From positions 87,095,359 through 87,159,358 of the forward strand of contig NC_061118.1 in the NCBI RefSeq assembly GCF_002878395.1: a DNA stretch of 64,000 nt. The letters run 5' to 3'. Positions within the stretch are counted from its first letter, which is position 1; each line of letters opens with the position of its first letter. The DNA comes from Capsicum annuum. Its lineage: Eukaryota > Streptophyta > Magnoliopsida > Solanales > Solanaceae. Under the pieces are notes generated by a model. That model ran no database searches and was not told the DNA's origin. It was given only the letters and a program-made list of their open reading frames with translations. This document shows positions 47,008-57,875 of the stretch, piece after piece. A program made the translations under genes and the position numbers.

Positions 47008-47488
47008 TGTAAGACCCGACAAAATTATAAGATTAACTCAGCCCGTTAAAGCTTTAAAAGAGGTCCCAAACTTAGAATCTCCTAGCTAAGTATTCAAACT
47101 TAGTGCTATTTTAGCCTTCAAAAGTTTGCGTTCTTATTTGATGACCTTTACGTTAATAAACTTTTGATATTTAAGTTAATCCATGATCAGAAAGGTCAAT
47201 AGGGGTTCCCAGATGAGTTTTAGGTTTTTTGAACCTCGTTTAGACCATGTTTAGAATCCCAAAATAGTGGACAACGTGATCTTAGTGTGCTACATCGCCT
47301 ATCGCGTTGATCAATATTGTTCCAGGACTACCAGTCAAAAGTACTGAGGCTTGGCACAATTATGGCACGATGCATCTGGTATCACGTTGATGCCATTGAT
47401 GCACCGCATCGACCAAAGCATCGGCACCCAGTTTTAGTCATTAAAATATTTGCGACCCCAGGGTTATTTTAGTCTTTTTCCCACCCTT

Positions 47489-47495
47489 ATATAAG
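47489..47495 (+). promoter_or_regulatory. Putative TATA box, 5' LTR of F
   Basis: TATATAA about 480 bp into the LTR, within 'cccttatataagcc'. Conserved at 51116-51122 in the 3' LTR. Confidence 0.65.
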
Positions 47496-47654
47496 CCTAT
47501 AACATTAGATTCAGCCCTTAATTCACCAAAATACATTATTTTCTCTCAAAATCCCTCAAGAACAAGCTAAGAGTTTTCAATTGAGGATCAAAATTCAAAG
47601 GAATTCCGCCATTAATCTTCAAGAAGCTTCCAGTTAAGGTATGTTAGATGTTGA

Positions 47655-47679
47655 TTCTTGGGTCCCTTCCACCCAAGAA
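47655..47679 (+). promoter_or_regulatory. Hairpin after splice-donor-like site, 5' LTR of F
   Basis: AAG|GTATG (GT at 47639-47640) is followed 16 nt later by TTCTTGGGT, the loop CCCTTCC, and ACCCAAGAA: a perfect 9-bp stem. It lies about 160 nt after the TATA box, so it would be in the 5' leader of the element RNA. Confidence 0.65.
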
Positions 47680-49662
47680 GTTCAAGAATCCTTTTCTAAA
47701 TTCAAAGATTTGATATTTATGAGTTTTCATGATTTATGTAAATGGAAAATTAAAGTTCATGTGTTGTTGAGTTATTAATTCATGTTTTAGGCTACAAGTG
47801 CTAAGGTTCGATCCTAATACGTGATGACTTATGGGACGTTCATGATAAACCCTTCAAGATGCAAGATTGATTGATGTATCCATAATAATTAGGTGTAGAA
47901 ATTATTGTATAACCAAAGGATGCTCCCCATATGTTTGATAAATGCTTATGTGAAAGAAATAGAGACATTATAGAATGTTGATAAGAAATCCCTAATTGTG
48001 TATAAGTTAATGCATGCCAAGTGTTGTTGAAAGGCCTTAGTGAATGAATTATGAGATGTTGTATGCATCCCTATACATATGCAAGATTAATACTTCAAGT
48101 GCTTGAAGAGATGCTTCGTTGATTGTATTGTGAATGATAGTCCATTGTCTTATTATTCAAGAGTTTGCATCTCTTGTATTATGTATGCTATTGAGTCCTG
48201 GGGGTATTTAATACCCGATAATTTAGTTGTGTGCCTAGAGCCAGTGTCAGTTATAGTACTCTTAATCACGTCATGATCAGAAGAACTCAGTCGGTTACAT
48301 GACTTAGGAAAATTCAGTAAGCTCAGTATCATTCCAAGTCCAGTTCAGTATTCAGTTCAGACCTCAGTAATATTCAAATATTTAGTTCAAAACAAAATAG
48401 CATTCAGTCAGTTAACAGAATTCAGCAATATTTCGTCAGTCAATGGAACTCAGAAAACTCAGTCTAGTTCAGTTAATCAGTATGATCAGTAACCGATTTA
48501 GTTCAGTCCAATATAGTCTAAGAATCAGTTAACAGTCTATTCAATTGGGAGTATGATTCAGCACCGAGCGAGGTCAAGGATGATGGCTTCCCTATTAGTT
48601 AGGCGGAGTCGTTAGTAGTAGTCCCTGTACTCTAGAATTGGGTAGCCAGTGCAAGATGAGGAGTCACCCGTTAGACTAAGGCTTGGCTACCTCCCAGGAG
48701 TCACCCATTAGATTAGGCTTGACTTTCTATTTAGGGTCATACATTAGACAGGGTTGACCATAAAAGTGTCTTTACCCGTGGCATGGTACTGATACCCTTC
48801 CATCTGTGGTTACAGGCTGGACCCCACTAGTTCAGACTTGGGGCATGTCGATTAGATGATTAACTTCCATAGTTTCAGTTTCAGATTTAGCCTCAGTAAT
48901 AGAACTCAGTTCAGTATTACAAAAATCAATATTGTCGGATACAGTCACCCAGCTCAGTAAATAACTTAGATAGTTCTATAGTTTTAGGGATCACTTGCTA
49001 GATAGGCCTGATTTCAGATATCGGTATCAACAGTCTCAGTTATCAGAAATCAATTATTAGAATTCAGTATTCAGTATTACAATTATTTCAGTTATATTTT
49101 ATGTATTTATACATGTATCCTCATTCAGTATACTCATGTTATTCAGTTAGTATTGTTCATGCATATGACCCCTTGCATTTAGCCTTACCTTATCTAGTGT
49201 ACCAGTTTATTCTCATGTACTGACGCATATTTTTTTCTTGCGCTATGGTGGCTTATACCATAGGTTCAAAAGCATGAGCTCCAGAGCATACTTAGCAATT
49301 CAGACTCATCCAGCAGTAGTAGACTTAGCAGTGAGTCCTCATCATTCGAGGATTTCCTTATTTCAGTATTACATTAGATTCAATATTTTAGTTGGGGGAT
49401 TGTCCTATCAACTCCAAGTTTAGACAGTTTAGAGGCTTTCAGACTCGAAGTTCAGACAGTTGTTTTAGTTTTGGTATTGATATATTTTATACAGTTGTAT
49501 TTCAGTTTGAACCTTATGGCAAGTTTTTCGCCTATTTTCCATATTTTTACACTAGATCAATCAATTATTGTAAAAGATACTAGAAAAGGGTTAGCTTATG
49601 ATCCCTAGGGATTATGAGCACCGTGCAGTGTCCGAGGTTCAGAATTTGGGGCGTTACAAACT

Positions 49663-49675
49663 TGGTATCAGAGAC
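49663..49675 (+). other. Primer binding site of element F (initiator Met tRNA)
   Basis: TGGTATCAGAGAC four bases after the LTR end. Confidence 0.85.
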
Positions 49676-49879
49676 AGGTTCAACAGTGTCCTAAGAAGTC
49701 TAAAAGCCGCATATGGTAGATTCTTGTGCATGGGTGTGTTGCACGCCACACTTATGGACAGGAGGCTATGAGATGTTTTAGGAAAATTTTCCCTTCTTTC
49801 AGTATTCACGTCATGTGAGTGAGCATGAGCTCAAGTTAAACTATCAGTCTAATCCAATTCTTTCTTTTACTTATCGAAT

Positions 49880-50316
49880 ATGCCTCCTTGCAAAGCTAAT
49901 ACCCAAAGAAATAATAACCAGCCACCTCAGCCCATAGATTCTTTGAATAAAAATGTGTCACATGTAGAGTTTCGGGCAGCTTTTCAGGCACTAGCCCAAG
50001 CTATGATAGTCATGATGGGGCGCCAGGCTCTAAAACCGAGGGTAGTGTGAGAAGTGAGTGTACCTATATGCTTTTTAAAGAGTGTGGTAAGAATCACCCA
50101 GGTGCATATAGAGCAGGCAGCAAGGTATATTTTTGATATGGTAAGCCAGGCCATAGGTTGCGAGAGTGTAGAATAATGGCTCAGAAGGGTAAAGATTTAC
50201 GTCAGCAGGGTGCCACTTCTAGTACCACTAGTGGTCAATGTCAAAACAGATTTTATAAATTCCAGACTCACCATGATCAGGGAAGTTCCGCTAACATAGA
50301 TTTGGGTACGTTATGA
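49880..50316 (+). pseudogene. Element F internally deleted gag remnant
   Basis: The ATG at 49880 opens MPPCKANTQRNNNQPPQP, then 'SHVEFRAAFQALAQAM', the N-terminus usual for this chromovirus group. At about 50030-50050 the capsid is cut out and the text resumes in the Cys/His-rich part: 'ECGKNHPGAYRAGSK', then 'YGKPGHRLRECR', a CCHC knuckle with its first Cys residues mutated to Phe/Tyr. A Gln/Ser/Thr-rich tail follows and ends near the TGA at 50314-50316. No protease follows. The acceptor-like CCCTTCTTTCAG ends at 49802, 78 bases before the ATG. Non-functional, since the capsid domain is gone. Confidence 0.7.
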
Positions 50317-50634
50317 GTCTTTCATCTTCATGAATCATGCATTAGTTTCAGATCCCCGATGTTCAGTTACGTATTAGTTATCATTGCATATTCAGTCATG
50401 CATTCATGAGTCAGTTTAGTCATGTATTCTGTGTATTAGATATGCTTGCTCAGTATAATAACTCAGTCAAGTATTCATGCATCAGATATGCATGTTCAGT
50501 ATGAAATTTCAGTATATCAGTAGTTCCAGTCATATAGATATGTTTTAGATGTTCATGTCTAGTAAGTTCAGTCTATCAGAAATCTCAGCTTAGTCAGTCT
50601 CATTCGAGGAAGAATATTCCCAAGGGGGAGATAT
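50317..50634 (+). other. Element F 3' non-coding region and polypurine tract
   Basis: Rich in TCAGT and CATGCAT words. The purine tract CCCAAGGGGGAGATA ends just before the 3' LTR. Confidence 0.75.
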
Positions 50635-53290
50635 TGAAAGAACCCGCAAAATTATAAGTCTAACTCAGTTCGTTAAAGCTTGAAAAGAGGTCCCAAACTT
50701 AGAATCTCCTAGCTAAGTATTCAAACTTAGTGTTATTTTAGCCTTCAAAAGTTTGCATTTTTATTTCATGACCTTTACATCCATAAACTTTTGATATATA
50801 AGTTAATCCATGATCAGAAAGGTCAATAGGGGTTCCCAGACGAGTTTCAGGTTTTTCAAACCTCATTTAGACCACGTTTCAAATCCCAAAATAGTGGACC
50901 AACACGATCTTAGTGCATCGCGTAGCCTATTGTATTGGTCAATATTGTTCCAGGACTACCAGTCAAAAGTACTAAGGCTTGGCATGATTATGGCGCGATG
51001 CATCTGGTATCACGTTGATGCCATGGACGCACCGCGTCGACCAGAACATCGGCACCCAGTTCTAGTCATTAAAATAGTTGCACCCCCAGGGTTATTTCGG
51101 TCTTTCTCCCACCCTTATATAAGCCTATAACATGAGATTCAGCCCTTAATTCACCAAAATACATTGTTTTCTCTCAAAATCCCTCAAGAACAAGCTTAGG
51201 GTTTTTAATTGAAGATCCAAACTCAAGGGAATTCCACCATTAATCTTCAAGAAGTTCTAGTTAAGATATGTTAGAAGTTGATTCTTGGGTCCCTTCCACC
51301 CAAGAAGTTCAAGAATCCTTTTCTAAATTCAAAGATTTGATATTTATGATTTTCATGATTTATGTGAATTGAAAATTAAAGTTTATGTGTTGTTGAGTTA
51401 TTAATTCATGTTCTAGGCTACAAGTGCTAAGGTTCGATCCTAATATGTGATGACTTATGTGACGTTCATGATAAACCCTTCAAGATGCAAGATTGATTGA
51501 TGTATCCATGATAATTAGGTGTAGAAATTGTTGTATAACCAAAGCATGCTCCCCATATGTTTGATAAAATGCTTATGTGAAAGAAATAGAGACATTATAG
51601 CATGCTGACAAGAAATCCCTAATAGTGTATAAGTTAATGCATGCCAATTGTTTGTTGAAAGGCCTTAGTGAATGAATTATGAGATGTTGTATGCGTCCCT
51701 ACACATTTGCAAGATTAAGACTTGCAAGTTCTTGAAGAGATGATTCATTGATTGTATTGTAAATGATAGTCCATTGTCTTATTATTCAAGAGTTGCCATC
51801 TCTTGTATTATGTATGCTATCGAGTCCTGGGGGTATTTATTACCTAACAATTAAGCTGTGCGCCAAGAGTCAGCGTCAGTTATAGTACTATTAGTCACAT
51901 CATGATCAGTAGAACTCAGTCAGTTACATGACTTAGGAAAAATCAGTAAGCTCGGTATCATTCCAAGTCTAGTTCATTATTCAGTTCAGACCTTAGTAAT
52001 ATTCAAATATTCAGTTCAGAACACAATTGCATTCATTCAGTTAATAGAATTCAGCAGTATTCCATCAGTCAATGGAACTCAGTAAACTCAGTCTAGTTTA
52101 GTTAATCAGTATGATCAGTAACCAATTTAGTTCAATCCAGTACAGTCTAAGAATCAGTTCAGAGTCTATTTAGTTGGGAGTAGGATTCAGCACCGAGCGA
52201 GGGCAGGGATGACAGCTTCCCTGTTAGTTAGGCAGAGTCTTAAGTTGCAGTCCCAATACTCTAGAACTGCATAGCCAGCAAAGGATGAGAAGTCACCCAT
52301 TACACTAAGGCTTAGCTACCTCCCAAGATTCACCCATTAGATTAGGCCTAACTTCCTATTTAGGGTCACCCGTTAGACAGGCTTAACCATAGAAGTGTTT
52401 TTACCTATGGAACAGTACTGACACCCTTCCATCTGGGGTTACAGGTTGGACTACACTAGTTCAGATTCGAGGTATGTCAGTTAGATGATTACCTCCCACA
52501 GTTTTAGTTTCAGATTCAGTCTTAGTAATAGAACTCAGTTCAATATTATAGAAAGCAAGACTATCAAATATAGTCACTTAGCTCAGTAAAGAACTTAGAT
52601 AGTTCCATAGTTTTAGGGATCACCCACTAGATAGGCCTAATATCAGATATCAATATCAACAGTCTCAGTTATCAAAAATCAGTTATTAGAATTCAGTATT
52701 CAGTGTTACAATGATTTTAGTTATCGTTTATATATTCATACATGTATCCTCATTCAGAATACTCTTGTTATTCAGTCAGTATTGTTCATGCATATGAACC
52801 CTTGGATTTAGCCTTACCTCATCTAGCGTACCAGTACATTCTCACATACAGACACATACTTTTCTCTTATGCTATGGTTTCTTATACCATATTTCATAAG
52901 CACGAGCTCCAGAGCATACTTAGCAGTTCAGACTCATACAAAAATAGTAGACTTAGCAGTGAGTCATCATCATTCAAGGATGTTCCTTATTTAAGTATTG
53001 CATTTGATTCAGTAGACGGAGTTAGTTGGGGGATTGTCCCATCAACTTCAAGTTCAGATAGTTTAGAGGCTTTCAGACTAGAAGTTCAGACAGTTGTTTT
53101 AATTTTGGTATTGATATATTTTATATAGTTGTATTTCAGTTTGAACCTTATGGCAAGTTTTCGACCAGTTTTCCGCATTTTTATAATATATTAATTAATT
53201 ATTGCAGCAGGTACCAGAAAAGGGTTATTATGGTCCTTTGGGATTATTATCACCGTATAGTATCCGGGGTTTAGAATCCAGGGTGTTATA
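50635..53290 (+). repeat. 3' LTR of element F
   Basis: 2656 bp, direct repeat of 47008-49658, starting TGAAAGAACCC and ending GGGTGTTATA. The TATA box (51116-51122) and the hairpin (51282-51306, same stem and loop as the 5' copy) are conserved. The donor-like GT is mutated to AT in this copy (AAGATATG). Confidence 0.85.
51282..51306 (+). promoter_or_regulatory. Hairpin in 3' LTR of F
   Basis: TTCTTGGGT, loop CCCTTCC, ACCCAAGAA; unchanged although the flanking LTR has diverged. Confidence 0.6.
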
Positions 53291-53697
53291 GTAGCATACA
53301 CTAGGTTTTGCTGTTAGGGGTGCAGCTCAAGTATAGGTTGGGGCAGGCCCCTTATTCTATGGAAAAAAAATTATTTGTGAAAATTGGATCAAATTTTATT
53401 GGGCTGACTCGACCTGGTCAGCCCAAATTCACTTTATGCCTTAAAAAGACCTAATTCACCCAATACTTATCAAATTTTGTATTTAACCTCCCTCATAGTC
53501 GTTTGTCACTCTTCTAAAACTCAAAATTTTCTCTTTCTTCATTAGTTAAAAATTCTTCAAACTCATTTCAGAATTTTCACTTTCTTTAACAAAAATTAAG
53601 CTCTGAATACTTAACTTGTACATTTGTTTCATTCTTCCCCTCTCTTCAATCAAGTTAAATTTATGATCTTTTATGATTTTATCTTTGAATTCTCTTA
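53291..53697. other. Unassigned 0.4-kb segment between F and G
   Basis: No gene and no homology elsewhere in the window. It includes 'ggcaggccccttattcta' and 'gctgactcgacctggtcagc' (a GCTGAC..GTCAGC inverted repeat), then an AT-rich part. It may be older DNA or a piece of another transposon. Confidence 0.45.
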
Positions 53698-54322
53698 AAG
53701 TAGAACTCATTTATTAGAATTTAGTATGCAGTGTTACAATAATTTCAGTTATCGTTTATGTATTCATGCATGTATCCTTATTTAGTATACTCATGTTATT
53801 CTATCAATATTGTTCATTCATATGAACCCTTGTATTTAGCCTTACCTCATCTAGCGTACCAGTACATTCTCACGTAGTGACACATACTTTTCTCTTGCGT
53901 TATGGTGTCTTATATCAAAAGTTCAGAAGTATGATCTCTAGAGAATACTTAGCAGTTCAAACTTATCCAGCAGCAGTAGACTTAGCAGTGAGTCCTCATC
54001 ATTCGAGGATTTCCTTATTTCACATCAGATTCAGTATTTCAGTAGACGGAGTTAGTTTGAGGATTGTCCCATCAACTCCAAGTTCAGACAGTTTAGAGGC
54101 TTTCAGACTAGAAGTTTAAACAGTTATTTTAGTTTTGGTATTGATATATTTTATACAGTTGTATTTTAGTTTGAACCTTATGGCATGTTTTCCGCCAGTT
54201 TTTAATATTTTGATAGTATATTAATCAATTATTATAGTAGGTTCTAGAAAAGGGTTTGCTTATGGTCCCTCGGGATTATGAGCACCATATAGCATCCGGG
54301 GTTTTGAATCTGGGGCGTTACA
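53698..54322 (+). repeat. 5' LTR of element G (3' part only), F-like
   Basis: Matches the last 620 bp of the F LTRs ('attagaatt.agtat.cagtgttacaat', 'ccttacctcatctagcgtaccag', 'ggggcgttaca'). The upstream 2 kb are absent. Confidence 0.75.
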
Positions 54323-54326
54323 AACT

Positions 54327-54339
54327 TGGTATCAGAGAC
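54327..54339 (+). other. Primer binding site of element G (initiator Met tRNA)
   Basis: TGGTATCAGAGAC four bases after GGGGCGTTACA, as in F. Confidence 0.85.
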
Positions 54340-54539
54340 AGGTTCAACAGTGTCCTAGGAAGACTGAAAGCCGCATCTAGTAGATTCTTATGCATGGGTG
54401 TGTTGCATGCCACACTTATGGACAGGAGGCTATGAGATATTTTAGGAAAAGGTTTCCTTCTTTCAATATTCACGCGTGCAAGTGAGTATGATCTCAAGTT
54501 AAACTCTCAGTCTAATCCAATTCTTTCTTTCACTTATCG

Positions 54540-54660
54540 AATATTTCTTCTCGTAGAGCTAATACCCATAGAAATCATAACCAGCCAACTCTGCCCGTAG
54601 ATTCTTTGAATGAGAATGTGTCACATGCAGAGTTTCGCACAGCTTTTCAGGCGCTAGCCT
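54540..54660 (+). pseudogene. Element G gag N-terminus, truncated
   Basis: Only about 120 bp resembling the start of gag in F remain (RRANTHRNHNQPTLP-like, then 'SHAEFRTAFQALA'). The expected start codon has become ATT ('cgaatatttcttc'). At about 54658 the text jumps to pol-proximal sequence, so capsid, zinc knuckle and most of the protease are missing. Confidence 0.6.
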
Positions 54661-55500
54661 ATTTCGAGTGAAAAATGATATCTTAGAGGTATGTCTACTA
54701 TCTTGTTCGAGTCGAAGACTCTATTTTAGATCCTTCTAGTCTCGATCAATTTCAGTAGTGAGGGAATTCGCAGATTTGTTCCCTGAAGATCTTCCCAGAG
54801 TTTCTCCCAAAAGGGAAATTGAATATGAAATAGACCTCCTTCAAGATAACTAGCTTATCTCTATTTTGCACAACAGAATAGCTCCAGCTGAGCTTAGGGA
54901 GTTAAAAGAACAGTTGAAAGATCTCTTAGATAAGGGGTTCATCAGGCCCAGATTTTCCCATTGGGTGCTCCGATTCTTTTTGTGCAAAAAAAAGATGATT
55001 CTCTTTGAATGTGCATCGACTACCATCAGTTAAACAAAGTTAGAGTCAATAATAAGTACCCACTCTCCAGAATTGATGACTTGTTTGACCAACTTTAGGG
55101 TGCCAATTATTTCTCTATGATAGACCTCAGATCTGGCTATTATCAGCTCAGAGTCAGATAATGTGACATTCTAAAAATAGCAGTCAAAACTTGGTATGGT
55201 CACTTCGAATTTTTAGTCAAAAATTTTGGTCTAACTAATGCCCCAACAGCCTTCATGGACTTGATGAACCGAACGTTCAAGCAGTACTTTGACATGTTCA
55301 CCATAGTCTTCATAGATGATATTCTTTTATATTCTCGTAACATAAATAATTATGCAGACCACCTCAGAATAGTATTACAGACTTTTAGAGCCCATCAGTT
55401 GTTTGCCAAATTCAGTAAGTGCAAATTTTAGCTAAGATCAGTAGCTTTTCTTGGCCATATTATTTTCGTTGATGGCATTAGAGTTACCCTCAAAAGATCA
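54661..55500 (+). pseudogene. Element G reverse transcriptase remnant
   Basis: Copies element RNA into cDNA in the living family. After a degraded lead-in the RT is nearly complete. It shows '[17 protein letters not shown]' (54892-54942) and '[11 protein letters not shown]' (55009-55041). Motif A is 'SMIDLRSGYYQLRVR', with its Asp codon at 55123-55125. '[18 protein letters not shown]' falls near 55230. The catalytic FIDD (55309-55320) is followed by 'ILLYSRN' and 'AFLGHII' at about 55447. Stops interrupt it at 54998-55003, 55097-55099 and 55158-55162, with another near 55430. Both catalytic motifs survive. It contrasts with element A, which lacks exactly this segment. Confidence 0.85.
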
Positions 55501-56080
55501 AAGTAGTAAAAAACTAGCCTAGACCTATTTCTCTATCAGATATTATAAGTTTCTTGGGTTAGACTGGCTATTACCGATAGTTTGTTGAAGGGTTTTCATC
55601 TATTGCATCTCTTGTGTCTATATTGACTCACAAGAAAGTCAAGTTTCAGTGGTCAAATTCTTGTAAGAAGAGTTTTTAGGAGTTGAATACTCAACTCATC
55701 TCAGCCCCAGTTTAGACATTACTTGATGGTTCAGATGGGTTTGTTGTTTACTGTGATGCTTCCAAAGTTGGTTTGGGTTGTGTTTTGATGCAGATGCCTC
55801 TAGATAACTTAAGCTCTATGAAAATAATTATCCTACCCATGATCTTGGTTTAGCAGCTATTGGGTTTGCCTTATAGATTTAGAGGCATTATCTATATGGG
55901 GTGCATGTTGATGTGTTCACGAATCACAAAAGTTTGCAGTATATATTTTCACAAACAGATTAAATCTTCATCAGAGAAGGTGGTTAGAATTATTGAAGGA
56001 CTATGATATCAGTGGGTTGTATCATCCGGGCAAGGCCAATGTAGTGGCAGATGCCCTTAGTAGATTGTCATGGGCAGTGT
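55501..56080 (+). pseudogene. Element G RNase H remnant
   Basis: Recognisable pieces are a YYRxFVEGFSS-like lead-in near 55575, 'LTHKKVKFQWS' near 55630, 'GFVVYCDASKVGLGCVLMQM' at about 55738-55797 with the first catalytic Asp, 'HYLYGVHVDVFTNHKSLQY' type sequence (here Asp to Asn in TNHKS) near 55885-55945, and 'GKANVVADALSRLS' at 56029-56070. A small deletion after 'LMQM' removes the Ile-Ala-Tyr-Ala-Ser-Arg stretch. Stops and frame changes are present. Confidence 0.78.
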
Positions 56081-57640
56081 TGATCATATTGAGAATGATA
56101 AGAAGAAGTTAGTTTAAGAGGTTCATCAGCTTGCTGATTAGCTATTTGGTTGGTTGATTCAGCTGAGGGTAGTGTTTGGGTTCAGAGTAGTTTAGAATCT
56201 TCATTGGTTGCCGAAGTAAAGAAGAAGCAGGATAGGGATCTAGGTTTAGTTAAGCTAAAAGAATTAGTAAGAGACTAGAAAGTTGAGGTTTTCTCCCAAG
56301 GGGAATATGGTGTGTTGCTTGTCAGGGTAGACTGTGTGTTCCATATGTTGATGATTTGAGGCAGTGGATTCTTGCAAAATCGCATGGTGCGCATTATTCT
56401 ATTCATCCAGGGGACACTAAGATGTACCGTGATCTATGGGAAATCTATAGGTGAAGAGGTATAAAAAGGGATATCATAGAGTTTGTATCTAAGTGTGATA
56501 ACTATCCGTAGGTTAAGGTTGAGCACTAGAGTCTTAGCGGCACCTTGTAGGAGTTTAGCATACCCAATTGGAAGTGGGAAAAGGTGAACATGAATTTTGT
56601 GATAGGGTTGTCTTATCCACGTCACCAGCATAATTCAATTTTGGTTATTATGGACAGTATGACCAAATAAGCCCATTTCTTACCAGTCCATACTTCTTAT
56701 TATGTCGAGGATTATGCCAAGCTCTATATTAAAGAGTTGGTTAGGTTGCATGGACTCCCATTGTCCATCATTTTAGATAGAGGTACTCAGTTTACTTCTC
56801 ACTTTTGGAAAGTTATTTAGAAGGTTCTTGGTACCCAAGTTCATCTCAGTATAGCCTTTCATCCTTAGCCAGATGGTCAGGTAGAGAGGACCATCCATAC
56901 CCTAGAGGACATGTTGATATCTTATGTTATCGAGTTTTAGGAAAGTTGGTATGATCACTTGCTATTTATTGAGTTTTCCTATAATAATAGTTATCATTCC
57001 AGTATTTAAAATGCTTTATTTGAGACTCTTTATAAGAGTAGATGTAGATCTCCTATTGGTTGGTTGGAGGTAGGTGAAACAGAGTTGATAGGGCCAAATT
57101 AAGTATCTGATGTACTGGAGAAAGTTCAGCTAATCAGAGAGAGGCTTAAGAAAGCCCAATGCCATCAAAAATCCTATGCAGATGTGTGTAGGAGAGATCT
57201 CAAGTTTGCAGTTGGAAACTTGGTTTATTTGAAAATCTCCCCCATGAAGAATAAGGAGAGATTTGGAAAAAAAAAAAGCTTAGCCCCCGATTTGTTGGCC
57301 CTTACAAGATCTTGAGACACTATAGGAAGGTAGATTATGAGATTGATTTGCCTATAGATTTGGCATCAGTGCATCTAGTATTCCATGTTTCTTTATTATA
57401 AAAGTGTATTGGCAATCTAGTTGTAGTAGTCCCTGTTGAAAGTATGGGCGTCCAGGACAGCCTTTCTTATGAAGAAGTCCCAATTGAAATCCTTGATCAT
57501 TAGGTTCGTAGATTGAGGAACAAAGAAGCTCCCTTGGTCAAAGTTCTTCAGTGGAATTAGTCTGTTGAGGGATCCACTTGGGAAGCAAAAGAATACATGC
57601 GTACCAAGTATCGTCATCTTGTCTCTGTGACTCAGACATA
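56081..57640 (+). pseudogene. Element G integrase and chromodomain remnant
   Basis: The HHCC region is degraded ('HYSIHPGDTKMYRDL'-like near 56394). In the core, the first catalytic position reads Asn in 'VNMNFVIGL' (56585-56611), where the family has Asp. The second Asp is in 'SIILDRGTQFTSHFW' (about 56767-56811). The Glu is in 'DGQVERTIHTLEDM' (about 56872-56913). 'NNSYHSSI' and 'RCRSPIGWLEVGE' follow. An A11 run at about 57270-57280 breaks the frame before the C-terminal part. The chromodomain is still visible at about 57450-57630 ('DSLSYEEVPIEILD', 'STWEAKEYM'). Non-functional. Confidence 0.8.
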
Positions 57641-57875
57641 GTTTAAGGTAATAGTTTTTCTTAGATTTTCTCTGTTCCGTTCTTAGTCCCAGCTATATAA
57701 ACATCTTTCTGTCATTGCATGCATTCACCATTCAGTTCAGTCATGAATCATGTTTCGAAATTAGTCGTGTAACCATGTTTTCAGTTATGCATGTTCAATA
57801 TGTGATTTTAATCCCCTCAGTTTTCTCAACTTTATTAGTCTCACTTGAGTATGAATGTTCCCAAGGGAGAGATAT
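57641..57875 (+). other. Element G 3' non-coding region and polypurine tract
   Basis: 'CCCAAGGGAGAGATAT' ends at the TGTAATATCCC start of the 3' LTR. The rest resembles the F 3' region with TTCAGT and CATG words. Confidence 0.75.

Larger units (their letters stand above)
47008..49658 (+). repeat. 5' LTR of element F
   Basis: 2651 bp. It contains CpG words near 47280-47410 (ATCGCGTTGATC, CACCGCATCGACC), a TATA box, a donor-like AAG|GTATG with a hairpin, and a 48270-48560 stretch densely packed with TTCAGT/CAGTTC words. It ends GGGGCGTTACA. Confidence 0.85.
47008..53290 (+). mobile_element. Element F: chromovirus (Tekay type) with two 2.65-kb LTRs and a 1-kb interior
   Basis: The LTRs at 47008-49658 and 50635-53290 flank an iMet primer site, a gag fragment fused to a zinc-knuckle region, and a purine tract CCAAGGGGGAGATA. 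All of protease, RT, RNase H and integrase is missing. The LTR ends are TGTAAGACCC / GGGGCGTTACA in the 5' copy; the 3' copy is TGAAAGAACCC / GGGTGTTATA. Flanks GCAGT (47003-47007) and GTAGC (53291-53295) agree at only 3 of 5 bases, so the target duplication is not convincing. Confidence 0.8.
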
